Source: an uncultured Prevotellaceae bacterium (GTDB lineage Bacteria; Bacteroidota; Bacteroidia; Bacteroidales; Bacteroidaceae). Taken from it: a stretch of 64,000 bases of DNA. The notes beneath the pieces are model-generated. The model had not been told where the DNA came from. It saw only the letters and a program-made list of their open reading frames with translations, and did no database searches. Shown here one piece after another: positions 42,547 to 51,577 of this stretch (position 1 is its first letter; every line of letters begins with the position of its first letter). Made by a program: the position numbers and the translations under genes. The DNA lies in contig CACZGH010000005.1 of the NCBI GenBank assembly GCA_902780635.1, positions 82,437-146,436 on the forward strand. Reading direction: 5' to 3'.

Positions 42547-45500
42547 TTATGCGTTGTATTCCTGCCAGCTCTTGATCGGGATGTCCTCCATGTTCATGGC
42601 GCAGAAAGCCTGGATGAAAGCCTTGGCGAGGCGGACGTTGGTCATGAGCGGTATGTTGTGGTCGATGGCAGCGCGGCGGATGCGGTAGCCATTGGTCAAC
42701 TCACGCTTCGTGTGGTTTTTGGGTACGTTGATGATCAGTTCAATCTGGTGAGACGAGATGAGATCCATCACATTGTCAGGTCCCTCCTCATCCGGCCATG
42801 CCACCGCCTTGGCGGGTACACCATTGTCGCAGAAGAACTTAGCGGTGCCCGGGGTACCGTAGATGACATATCCATTGCGCACCATCTCACGAGCCGGCTC
42901 CAGCAGGTCGACCTTGCCCTTGGCATCACCCGACGAGATGAGCACACTCTTCTTAGGCAGACGATAACCCGTAGCGATGAGCGCGTTGAGCAATGCCTCG
43001 TTGAGGTCGTCACCCAGACAGCCCACCTCACCAGTGCTACTCATGTCGACACCCAGTACGGGGTCAGCGTTCTGCAGACGTGCGAAGGAGAACTGCGACG
43101 CCTTGACACCGATGCGGTCGATGTCGAACTCGCTCTTCTCCGGTGTGGTGTAAGGCACGTCGAGCATGATGCGTGTGGCGGTCTCAATGAAGTTGGTCTT
43201 CAGAATCTTACTCACAAATGGGAAGGAGCGAGAGGCACGGAGGTTGCACTCGATGACCTTCACCTCACGGTTCTTGGCCAGGTACTGAATATTGAACGGG
43301 CCGCTGATATTCAGTTCCTTGGCTATCTTGCGAGAGATTTTCTTGATCTGACGGATGGTGGAGAAATAGATATGCTGTGCCGGGAATACCATGGTGGCAT
43401 CGCCGGAGTGTACGCCTGCATACTCGATATGCTCGCTGATGGCATACTCGACGATCTCTCCCTTGTCGGCGACGGCGTCAAATTCTATCTCCTTGGTGTC
43501 CTGCATGAACTTAGACACCACAACTGGGTACTCTTTCGACACCTCTGTGGCCATTTCGAGGAAGCGCTCCAGCTCCTCATTGTCGTAGCATACGTTCATG
43601 GCAGCACCCGAGAGCACATAACTCGGACGTACGAGCACGGGGAAGCCCACCTCGTTGACAAACGCCTTGATGTCGTCGAGAGACGTGAGTGCACGCCATG
43701 CAGGCTGGTCAATGCCCAGTTTGTCGAGCATGGCCGAGAATTTGTCGCGGTTTTCGGCGCGGTCGATATCCACAGGCGATGTGCCCAACACGGGTACTCC
43801 CTGTCGGTAAAGTTTCATAGCCAAGTTATTGGGTATCTGTCCGCCCACAGAGACGATGACACCGCGTGGCTGCTCCAGGTCGATGACATCGAGCACTCGC
43901 TCGAGCGACAATTCGTCGAAGTAGAGACGGTCGCACATGTCATAGTCGGTAGAGACGGTCTCCGGGTTGTAATTGATCATGATGCTCTTATAGCCCAGCT
44001 TGCGTGCCGTGTTGATGGCATTGACCGAGCACCAGTCGAACTCAACCGACGAACCAATGCGATAGGCACCGCTTCCGAGCACCACCACACTCTTCTCATT
44101 CTTGTAGAATTTGATGTCGTGGAACCCATAACTGGACGGTTGCTTCCCATAATGATAGGTGAAATAGAGATAATTGGTCAGCTCCGGATGCTCACTGGCC
44201 ACCGTATTGATACGCTTCACCTGTGGGAGGATGCCACGTGACTTGCGGTAGTCGCGCACACTGAGATTCTCCTTGTACATATTGGTGTCGGTGGGTTTGA
44301 GCACGAAACGTGCGATCTGGAAATCAGAGAAACCAGCGGCCTTCACCTCAACGAGGAAGTCGTCGGGCAGGTCTTCCAGCCTATTGTAGGTCATCAGCTG
44401 GTGCTTGAGGTCGACAATGCGCTTGAGACGGGAAATAAACCAGCGGTCGATCTTGGTGAGGTCCTCGATGCGCTCCACGGTATAGCCTTCCTCGAGCGCC
44501 TGTGCGATAGCGAAGATACGCAGGTCGGTAGGATTGGCGAGCGCGTCGTCGAGGTTGTCGAAGCGTGTGTGGTCATTGCCCACGAAGCCGTGCATACCCT
44601 GTCCTATCATACGAAGGCCTTTCTGTATCATCTCCTCGAAACTACGGCCGATGGACATGATCTCACCGACGGACTTCATCGAACTGCCAATCTGGCGTGA
44701 GACACCGGCAAACTTGGTGAGGTCCCATCGTGGTATCTTGCAAATCATGTAGTCGAGCTGGGGAGCGACATAGGCCGAGTTGGGGGTGCCCATCTCACCG
44801 ATTTGGTCGAGGGTGTATCCGAGGGCGATCTTGGCTGCCACGAAAGCGAGAGGATATCCCGTCGCCTTACTGGCAAGTGCGGAGGAGCGTGACAGACGTG
44901 CGTTGATCTCGATGATGCGATAGTCGTTGGTCTGAGCGTTGAAAGCGAACTGGATATTGCACTCACCCACGATGTTGAGGTGCTTGACACACTGGATGGA
45001 GATCTGCTGCAGCATGGCCACCTGTTCGTCGGTGAGAGAGCAGGTAGGCGCCACGACGATACTCTCGCCCGTATGAATGCCCAGCGGGTCGAAATTTTCC
45101 ATCGAAGCGACGGTGAAACAGTGGTCGTTGGCATCACGGATGACCTCAAACTCTATCTCCTTCCATCCCTTGAGGCTCTCCTCAACGAGTATCTGCGGAG
45201 CGAAAGTGAAGGCACTCTCAGCCAGTTCGACGAAAGTGGCCTCGTCGGGACAGATGCCAGAACCGAGTCCGCCGAGTGCGTATGCCGAGCGTATCATGAT
45301 GGGGAAACCGATACTTCTCGCTGCTTTGAGAGCGTCGTCCATGTTCTCAACGGCATGGCTGACAGGCACTTTGAGGCTGACCTCACCCAGTTTGCGGACG
45401 AAGAGGTCGCGGTCCTCCGTATTCATGATGGCCTCGACCGATGTGCCGAGCACCTCGACGCCATACTCCTTCAACGTGCCATTGAGATAAAGCTCCGTGC

Positions 45501-45789
45501 CACAGTTGAGAGCTGTCTGTCCACCAAAAGCCAGCAGGATGCCATCCGGTCGCTCTTTCTTGATGATTTCAGTGACAAACCAAGGTGTAACAGGTTGGAA
45601 ATAGACCTTGTCGGCGATACCTTCCGAGGTTTGTATGGTAGCGATGTTGGGGTTGACGAGTACACTTGAGATTCCTTCCTCTCGCAGTGCCTTGAGGGCT
45701 TGCGATCCGGAATAGTCAAACTCACCTGCCTGTCCGATTTTCAATGCTCCACTGCCAAGCACGAGCACCTTGCTGATTTTTTTCTTCAT
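42547..45789 (-). CDS. carB: Carbamoyl-phosphate synthase large subunit
   Basis: A 1080-residue enzyme making carbamoyl phosphate from bicarbonate, ammonia and two ATP for pyrimidine and arginine synthesis. Two homologous ATP-grasp halves are clear: the first starts KVLVLGSGALKIGQAGEFD, the second VVVLGSGAYRIGSSVEFDW (about 556). A C-terminal MGS-like regulatory domain (about 935-1075) ends the protein. Start chosen at the ATG 45789; the upstream GTG would add two residues. carA is not adjacent. A -7 box TAATTTTG lies at 45830-45837. Confidence 0.96.
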   Translation of the reverse strand: MKKKISKVLVLGSGALKIGQAGEFDYSGSQALKALREEGISSVLVNPNIATIQTSEGIADKVYFQPVTPWFVTEIIKKERPDGILLAFGGQTALNCGTELYLNGTLKEYGVEVLGTSVEAIMNTEDRDLFVRKLGEVSLKVPVSHAVENMDDALKAARSIGFPIMIRSAYALGGLGSGICPDEATFVELAESAFTFAPQILVEESLKGWKEIEFEVIRDANDHCFTVASMENFDPLGIHTGESIVVAPTCSLTDEQVAMLQQISIQCVKHLNIVGECNIQFAFNAQTNDYRIIEINARLSRSSALASKATGYPLAFVAAKIALGYTLDQIGEMGTPNSAYVAPQLDYMICKIPRWDLTKFAGVSRQIGSSMKSVGEIMSIGRSFEEMIQKGLRMIGQGMHGFVGNDHTRFDNLDDALANPTDLRIFAIAQALEEGYTVERIEDLTKIDRWFISRLKRIVDLKHQLMTYNRLEDLPDDFLVEVKAAGFSDFQIARFVLKPTDTNMYKENLSVRDYRKSRGILPQVKRINTVASEHPELTNYLYFTYHYGKQPSSYGFHDIKFYKNEKSVVVLGSGAYRIGSSVEFDWCSVNAINTARKLGYKSIMINYNPETVSTDYDMCDRLYFDELSLERVLDVIDLEQPRGVIVSVGGQIPNNLAMKLYRQGVPVLGTSPVDIDRAENRDKFSAMLDKLGIDQPAWRALTSLDDIKAFVNEVGFPVLVRPSYVLSGAAMNVCYDNEELERFLEMATEVSKEYPVVVSKFMQDTKEIEFDAVADKGEIVEYAISEHIEYAGVHSGDATMVFPAQHIYFSTIRQIKKISRKIAKELNISGPFNIQYLAKNREVKVIECNLRASRSFPFVSKILKTNFIETATRIMLDVPYTTPEKSEFDIDRIGVKASQFSFARLQNADPVLGVDMSSTGEVGCLGDDLNEALLNALIATGYRLPKKSVLISSGDAKGKVDLLEPAREMVRNGYVIYGTPGTAKFFCDNGVPAKAVAWPDEEGPDNVMDLISSHQIELIINVPKNHTKRELTNGYRIRRAAIDHNIPLMTNVRLAKAFIQAFCAMNMEDIPIKSWQEYNA

Positions 45790-45829
45790 TTTCACTACGT
45801 GTATTTTTGTTGATTGGTCATTCGAGCGG

Positions 45830-45837
45830 CAAAATTA
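45830..45837 (-). promoter_or_regulatory. -7 box of carB
   Basis: Minus-strand TAATTTTG, 41 bases ahead of the start; no clear -33 TTTG. Confidence 0.6.
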
Positions 45838-45911
45838 CATAAATACTTTGTAAAAGCGCTCATTTTGATATTATTTTTTTGTTTTTTGCTACATTTTGTA
45901 AAGAGACGGAG

Positions 45912-45930
45912 GCTGCAACGATATTGCAGC
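45912..45930. repeat. Dispersed GCTGC palindrome, copy 7
   Basis: GCTGCAACG-A-TATTGCAGC followed by ATAGACAACGCGG; nearly the same as copy 2 at 21791. Confidence 0.75.
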
Positions 45931-45933
45931 ATA

Positions 45934-46006
45934 GACAACGCGGCCTAAAGGAAGGACAACGCGGCCTAAAGGAAGGGCGAAGACACCTGAGCGAGGGACA
46001 ACGCGG
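45934..46006. repeat. GACAACGCGGCCTAAAGGAAG 21-bp repeats
   Basis: Two exact copies (45934-45954 and 45955-45975) and a partial third (45997-46006). The repeat begins in the flank of palindrome copy 7, as if the flank had been duplicated. Confidence 0.85.
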
Positions 46007-46017
46007 GCATGAGCCAC

Positions 46018-46046
46018 AAAAAAGGTCCGGCTATGAGGGCCGGACC
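46018..46046 (-). terminator. Intrinsic terminator after lpxA
   Basis: Minus-strand GGTCCGGC-n-GCCGGACC stem followed by T6. Confidence 0.88.
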
Positions 46047-46051
46047 AACGA

Positions 46052-46834
46052 TTATAGCTTAGAGATAATGCCACGTTTGGTGTTTTCAATAAAATCGACG
46101 AGCGTGCGTATCTCCACGCTGTCGGGCACCTGCTCACGCACCTGCATGACAGCATCGAAGACACTGGTCTGTCCATGGAAGATGAGTCTGTAGGCATTGG
46201 CGATATGCTTCTGCACTTTGTCGCTAATACCCTTGAGACTCAGCATGGTGGTATTGACCCCTCCATATTTCACGGGTGTGCCTCCTACGATGATATAAGG
46301 TGGCACATCTTTAGAGAAGGTGGTGCCAGCCTGTATCATGCTTCCCTCTCCGACACGTGTGCCTGCGTTCTCTATGACGCTTGAAGAGAAGATGACCCCA
46401 TTGCCTATCTCACAGTCGCCGGCGATCTTGGTGCCATAGCCAAAGACGCAGTGGTCTCCCACCTTTGTGTCATGAGAGATGTGCGCACCCTCCATAAGGA
46501 AATTGTTGCTGCCGATGACAGTCTGGCTTCCCCGATGCGTGGCGCGGTTGATCACCACATTTTCGCGGATGATATTGTTGTCGCCGATGACGCACTCGCT
46601 TTTCTCCCCCCTGAACTCAAAGTCCTGAGGAAGAGCTGCGATGACAGCGCCCTGATGTATTTTGTTGTCCTTGCCAATCCGAGCCCCGTTGAGTATGCTG
46701 GTGAACGGGAAGATGATGCAATTGTCGCCGATGACCACATCGCCCTCGATATAGGCGAAGGGGAATATCTTGCAGTTGTCGCCAATTTTCGCTCTGGGGT
46801 CGATCTCAGCCCTTGGACTTATATCACTTGCCAT
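46052..46834 (-). CDS. lpxA: Acyl-ACP:UDP-N-acetylglucosamine O-acyltransferase
   Basis: A 260-residue left-handed beta-helix acyltransferase for the first step of lipid A synthesis, working on UDP-GlcNAc in the cytoplasm. Hexapeptide repeats (IGDNCKIFPFAYI) run from residue 15 to about 185. The presumed catalytic His lies in GAHISHDT (about residue 122), and the C-terminal helical domain is present. The motif HQGAVIAALPQDFEF differs a little from the usual HHGAVIGxxPQD, and the gene is not beside lpxC/fabZ, so a second paralogue of lpxA elsewhere is possible. Downstream of the RND efflux operon by 65 bases. Confidence 0.9.
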   Translation of the reverse strand: MASDISPRAEIDPRAKIGDNCKIFPFAYIEGDVVIGDNCIIFPFTSILNGARIGKDNKIHQGAVIAALPQDFEFRGEKSECVIGDNNIIRENVVINRATHRGSQTVIGSNNFLMEGAHISHDTKVGDHCVFGYGTKIAGDCEIGNGVIFSSSVIENAGTRVGEGSMIQAGTTFSKDVPPYIIVGGTPVKYGGVNTTMLSLKGISDKVQKHIANAYRLIFHGQTSVFDAVMQVREQVPDSVEIRTLVDFIENTKRGIISKL

Positions 46835-46899
46835 ATATAATATAAATGATGAATTACAAATTATAAATAATGAATACGGATGACGAATATCATAATAAA

Positions 46900-48288
46900 T
46901 TATTTTGCTCCGCCTCCGAGTGCATTGTAAAGGCTGACGACAGCCTGCATTTTGTAGAACTCGTCAGAGACTTTGGAAAGCTGAGAGTTGAGGAGGGCCT
47001 GCTGTGCTGAAATGACCTCGAGATAACTGCTGCCAGAGTTTTTGAAGAGCAGTTTGGTGTGCTCCACGTTTTTCTCCAGCACCTCGAGCCTTTTAGCCTC
47101 GAGCTGTGCTTTTTCCTCCGATGAGTTGTACTGCACAAGAGCGTCGCTCACCTCACTGCCAGCCTTGAGCACCGCATTCTGCCATGTATTGAAAGCCTGC
47201 TCCTCCTGAGCCTGCGCCACCTTGAGTCCTGCTGTGAGCTGTCCTCTCATAAAGATGGGCTGCACCAGACTTCCAACAGCAGAGAGCAACCACTTGCCTG
47301 GGTTGACAATGGCTCCACCGCCACTGTTGGTAAAGGTGCCAGTAGGCGAAATAGTGATGCTGGGATAGAAGCGGCTGCGCGCAGTCTCTACATTATAGAA
47401 GCACTGAGCGAGCTGCATCTCTGCGGCATGCACGTCGGCTCGGTTGGCGAGCAGTTGCAGTCCGATACCCGTGCTGAACTGTGACGGCAGGCTCTGGTTT
47501 TCGAGTTTGCCGCGTGCGATGGTCTGTGCGGGCTGTCCGAGGACGAGGGAGAGCGAGTTTTCCACCTCCCGTATCTGACGCTTCATATCCACAGCCTGGG
47601 TCTGCACCGAGTAGTAGTTGGCCTCAGCACTCTGCACGCCAGTAGAACGCACACGTCCAAGGTCCATCTGCAGTTTCATCATGTCCCAAGTGTCCTTGGT
47701 GAGGTTGGTCATGTCGCCCAGAATCTCCAGTTGCTTGTCGAGCATGAGGAGTGTGTAGTACATGTTGGCCACGCCAGCCACAATATTGGTCTGCACCACC
47801 ACCTGATAGTCGCGTGTGGCGAGCAATGCCACCTGTGCACTTCGCTTCTGCGAGAGCAGATTGCCGAAGAGGTCGACGTTCCAACTGGCGGAGATGGGCA
47901 ACTGATAAGTCTTGGTGGCCGCATTGCCGTCCCATGATGCGATGGTGCCCGAGGGGGCGAAAGTGAACTGCGGCAGGAAGGCGAGGCGTGCTGCCTTGAG
48001 CTGCTGTTCGGCCATCTGCACGTTGAGTGCGGCGTTGAGCATATCAGGATTGTTGTCGAGCGCCTGTTGTATCAAATTCTGGAGCTGCGGGTCGGTGAAT
48101 ACGCTTCGCCATGGCAGGCATCCGAAGGTGAGGGAGTCGGCCGAAGCCTTCAATGTATCAGTGAGTGAGACATTGTCGCGTATAAGCCCCGTGGTGTTGA
48201 CATCAGGGCGTTCGTATTTCTGGTAGAGGCCGCAGCTGCTCATGAGCAGTGCGCCTGCGGCCAGTATCCACATATTGAGTTTCTTCAT
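46900..48288 (-). CDS. Outer-membrane efflux channel lipoprotein (TolC/NodT type)
   Basis: A 462-residue outer-membrane factor. Lipoprotein signal with Cys in LLMSSCGLYQKYERP (about residue 19). Two repeats of the OEP coiled-coil/beta-strand unit follow (ALNVQMAEQQLKAARLAFLP and a second near 300). Forms the exit duct for the RND pump. Start at 48288 (MKKLNMWILAAGALLM); four bases after the RND stop, so co-translated. Third gene of the adaptor-pump-channel operon. Confidence 0.94.
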   Translation of the reverse strand: MKKLNMWILAAGALLMSSCGLYQKYERPDVNTTGLIRDNVSLTDTLKASADSLTFGCLPWRSVFTDPQLQNLIQQALDNNPDMLNAALNVQMAEQQLKAARLAFLPQFTFAPSGTIASWDGNAATKTYQLPISASWNVDLFGNLLSQKRSAQVALLATRDYQVVVQTNIVAGVANMYYTLLMLDKQLEILGDMTNLTKDTWDMMKLQMDLGRVRSTGVQSAEANYYSVQTQAVDMKRQIREVENSLSLVLGQPAQTIARGKLENQSLPSQFSTGIGLQLLANRADVHAAEMQLAQCFYNVETARSRFYPSITISPTGTFTNSGGGAIVNPGKWLLSAVGSLVQPIFMRGQLTAGLKVAQAQEEQAFNTWQNAVLKAGSEVSDALVQYNSSEEKAQLEAKRLEVLEKNVEHTKLLFKNSGSSYLEVISAQQALLNSQLSKVSDEFYKMQAVVSLYNALGGGAK

Positions 48289-48292
48289 ATTC

Positions 48293-51200
48293 TTATTCCT
48301 CCACTTTGTAGGTTGTTGGATGATGCACATACTGTTTGAGTTCCGAAGCCACATCCTCGTTGACATCGTCCTCGAAGACCATAGGTCTGAACTTCTCCTG
48401 TAGCGACTGGAAGATGACGAAGAGGGCAGGCACCACGAGCACCTGAAGGAGCGTACCGAGGAGCATACCGCCGATAGCAGCGGCGCCGAGGGTCTGGTTA
48501 CCGTTCTTACCCACACCCGAAGCGAACATCATAGGCAGCAGACCGATGATCATGGCCAACGAGGTCATGAGGATAGGACGCAGACGTGCTGCAGCGCCGA
48601 GCACTGCCGACCATGAGATGGCCATACCCGTCTCACGACGCTCGAGAGCGAACTGTACAATCAGAATGGCGTTTTTGGCGAGCAGACCGATCAACATGAT
48701 GAGCGAGATCTGCATATAGATGTCGTTGGAGTGTCCGAAGAGCATGGTGAAAAGGAATGCACCAGCCAGTCCGAATGGCACAGAGAGGATGACCGCCAGC
48801 GGCAGGATGTAACTCTCATACTGTGCGGAGAGGATGAGGTAGATGAACACGATACAGAGCACGAAGATGAGCGCTGTGGAGTTGCTCGACTGAGCCTCCT
48901 GACGTGTCAAGCCTGAATAGTCATAAGTATAACCTGTGGGCAGATACTCATCGGCCACTTGCTGCACAGCCTTGATGGCCTCACCAGTGGAATAGCCGTC
49001 GGCCACGGTGGCGGTGACATTGATGGCGGTGAAGAGGTTGAAGCGGTTGATGTTGGACGGTCCGTACACACGCTCCAGTCTGCAGAACTCACTGACGGGA
49101 CTCATACCTGCCGGTGTGCGCACATACACGCTTGCCAGGCTCTCCGGTGTCATACGGGTGTCGGGGTCAGCCTGCACCATGACACGATAGAGTTTACCGT
49201 AGGCGTTGAAGTTGGAGGCGTAGAGTCCACCATAGTAACCCTGCAGGGTGGAGAGGACGGTCCTTGGAGAAATACCGGCCTGCTTACACTTCGCCACATC
49301 CATGTGTATCATATACTGTGGATAGTTGGGGTTATAAGAGGTCTGAGCCGTCTGTATCTCAGGTCGCTTGTTGAGCTCTGCCAGATAGTTGGTAACGATT
49401 TCGAAGAAAGTGTTGAGGTCACCACCGGTGCGGTCCTGCATGACGAGCGACACACCGCTATTGGCGGAGAAGCCAGGAATCATAGGCGGTGAGAAAGCCA
49501 GGATCTGCGCGTCTTTGATGGAAGCCGTCTGCTTGTAAATCATACCCAGCACCGAGTTGGCGTCATAGGGATTGACCAGGAAGCGGTAGACGCCATCGCC
49601 CTGCCAGAGTCCTGATAGTTTCCACCAGAATCCTTTCTGGCGCTCGTCAAATGACTTCAGTTTGATGATGAATGTAGCCTGGTCACTACCGGCACCCGCG
49701 ATGAAGTTGTAACCCTGAATCTGCTCTCGGCTGGAGATGGCAGGATTGGCTGCAAGTATCGAGTCTACCTGGTTGATGACCTGACGAGTGCGTGCCACAG
49801 AAGTAGCGGGTGGCATGGAGATAGTACAGAAGAGCGTACCTGTATCCTCGTTGGGCACCAAACCTGTCTTGGTAGTGGTCATTGTCACGAAGAGCGCCAC
49901 GATACCCAGCACCACTGCGATGCCGATGGCGATAGGCTTACGCACCAGTTTCTCAACATATCCCTTGTATTTGCCAAGGATCTTGTCATATGAAGTATTG
50001 AAAGCGGCATGGAACCGGTCGATGCGTGACATTTTGACGGGTTTTCCGTCTTTGTCATGTGGTTTGAGGAACATGGCACACAAGGCCGGAGAAAGCGTGA
50101 GCGCGTTGAGGGCCGAGATGAAGATGGAGACCGCCATGGTGACACCAAACTCGCGGTAGAACGTACCCGATGTGCCACCGATGAACGACACAGGGATAAA
50201 CACCGAGGCCATCACAAGCGTAATGGAGATGATGGCGCCCGAGATTTCGTTCATGGCATCGATAGACGCCGTGAGTGAACTCTTGTATCCCTGGTCAAGC
50301 TTGGCATGCACGGCCTCGACAACCACGATGGCGTCATCGACCACGATAGCGATGGCGAGCAGCAAGGCCGACAATGTGAGCAGGTTGATAGAGAATCCGA
50401 ACACATTGAGGAAGAAGAACGTACCGATGAGCGACACAGGCACCGCAATCATAGGGATGAGTGTGGAGCGGAAGTCCTGAAGGAAGATGTACACGACGAG
50501 GAAGACGAGAATCAGCGTCATGACGAGTGTGAAAACCACCTCCTCGATACTGGCGTACAAGAACTCCGTGACATCGTAGTTGATTTTGTAGATCATCCCC
50601 GGTGGAAAGAGTTTCTCCTGCTCCTTGAGTTCTTCCTTCACTTTCTTGGCTATCTCATTGGCATTGGAGCCAGCGATCTGCTGCACCATACCCATCACAG
50701 AGGGTATGTTGTTGTTTTTCATGGCAACGGAGTACTGCAGTCCGCCGAGTTCGATTTTGGCCACATCTTTGAGCTTGAGCGTATTGCCTGCGGCGTCGCT
50801 GGAGATGATGATGTTGCCAAACTCCTCTTCGGTCTTCAGACGTCCTGTATATCGCATGGCGTACTCGTAAGCCACTTCTGAACGCTCACCGAAAGTACCC
50901 GGTGCTGCTTCAATATTCTGCTCAGCAAGTACCCCCGTGATGTCGCTAGGCATAAGCCCGTGCTGCTTCATCACCTCTGGGTCGAGCCAGATACGCATGG
51001 AGTATGTTTTCATACCCGGCGACTGGACGTCACCGACGCCCTGAATACGCTTGATGGCCGGTATGATGTTGATATTGTTGTAGTTGGTGAGGAACTCGTC
51101 GTCATATCTTCCATCACTGGTAAGCGTGAACATCATCACCTGTGAGGTCTGTCGCTTCATGACCGTGACACCAATCTGGGTCACCTCAGCAGGCAACAGG

Positions 51201-51547
51201 GCCTGGGCCTGCTGTACGCGGTTCTGTACGTTGACGGCGCACATGTCGGCGTTCATTCCTTGCCGGAACAAGATGGAGAGGCTGGCGGAACCACTGGATG
51301 CCGACGAGCTGATATAGTCCATACCCTCCACACCGTTGATACTCTCCTCGAGAGGCACGAGGACGGAGTTTTTCACCGTCTCGGCGTCAGCTCCCGGATA
51401 GCTGGTGAACACCACCACGGTAGGCGGTGCGATATCCGGATACTGCTCAATAGGCAGTGTAGCCAGTCCGATGAAACCCAGTAGCACGATGACGATGGAG
51501 ATAACCGTCGAGAGCACTGGGCGTTTTATGAATGTTGTAAATGTCAT
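48293..51547 (-). CDS. RND multidrug efflux pump (AcrB/HAE1 family)
   Basis: A 1084-residue inner-membrane proton antiporter with two six-helix halves and large periplasmic loops. N-terminal FIKRPVLSTVISIVIVLLGF is classic. The proton-relay Asp pair is in AIVVDDAIVVVE (about 400-411). The C-terminal half has NAILIVQFALERRETG. Length is slightly above AcrB (1049) because of a C-terminal tail. Exports drugs, bile salts or detergents together with the adjacent adaptor and channel. Confidence 0.96.
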   Translation of the reverse strand: MTFTTFIKRPVLSTVISIVIVLLGFIGLATLPIEQYPDIAPPTVVVFTSYPGADAETVKNSVLVPLEESINGVEGMDYISSSASSGSASLSILFRQGMNADMCAVNVQNRVQQAQALLPAEVTQIGVTVMKRQTSQVMMFTLTSDGRYDDEFLTNYNNINIIPAIKRIQGVGDVQSPGMKTYSMRIWLDPEVMKQHGLMPSDITGVLAEQNIEAAPGTFGERSEVAYEYAMRYTGRLKTEEEFGNIIISSDAAGNTLKLKDVAKIELGGLQYSVAMKNNNIPSVMGMVQQIAGSNANEIAKKVKEELKEQEKLFPPGMIYKINYDVTEFLYASIEEVVFTLVMTLILVFLVVYIFLQDFRSTLIPMIAVPVSLIGTFFFLNVFGFSINLLTLSALLLAIAIVVDDAIVVVEAVHAKLDQGYKSSLTASIDAMNEISGAIISITLVMASVFIPVSFIGGTSGTFYREFGVTMAVSIFISALNALTLSPALCAMFLKPHDKDGKPVKMSRIDRFHAAFNTSYDKILGKYKGYVEKLVRKPIAIGIAVVLGIVALFVTMTTTKTGLVPNEDTGTLFCTISMPPATSVARTRQVINQVDSILAANPAISSREQIQGYNFIAGAGSDQATFIIKLKSFDERQKGFWWKLSGLWQGDGVYRFLVNPYDANSVLGMIYKQTASIKDAQILAFSPPMIPGFSANSGVSLVMQDRTGGDLNTFFEIVTNYLAELNKRPEIQTAQTSYNPNYPQYMIHMDVAKCKQAGISPRTVLSTLQGYYGGLYASNFNAYGKLYRVMVQADPDTRMTPESLASVYVRTPAGMSPVSEFCRLERVYGPSNINRFNLFTAINVTATVADGYSTGEAIKAVQQVADEYLPTGYTYDYSGLTRQEAQSSNSTALIFVLCIVFIYLILSAQYESYILPLAVILSVPFGLAGAFLFTMLFGHSNDIYMQISLIMLIGLLAKNAILIVQFALERRETGMAISWSAVLGAAARLRPILMTSLAMIIGLLPMMFASGVGKNGNQTLGAAAIGGMLLGTLLQVLVVPALFVIFQSLQEKFRPMVFEDDVNEDVASELKQYVHHPTTYKVEE

Positions 51548-51577
51548 AATGTCCTAATGAGTTAGAAAGTCGTTGTT

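Noticed and set aside
42460-44241. 593-codon plus-strand frame opposite carB
   Set aside because: carB on the minus strand is unambiguous; the opposite frame has no recognisable domain.
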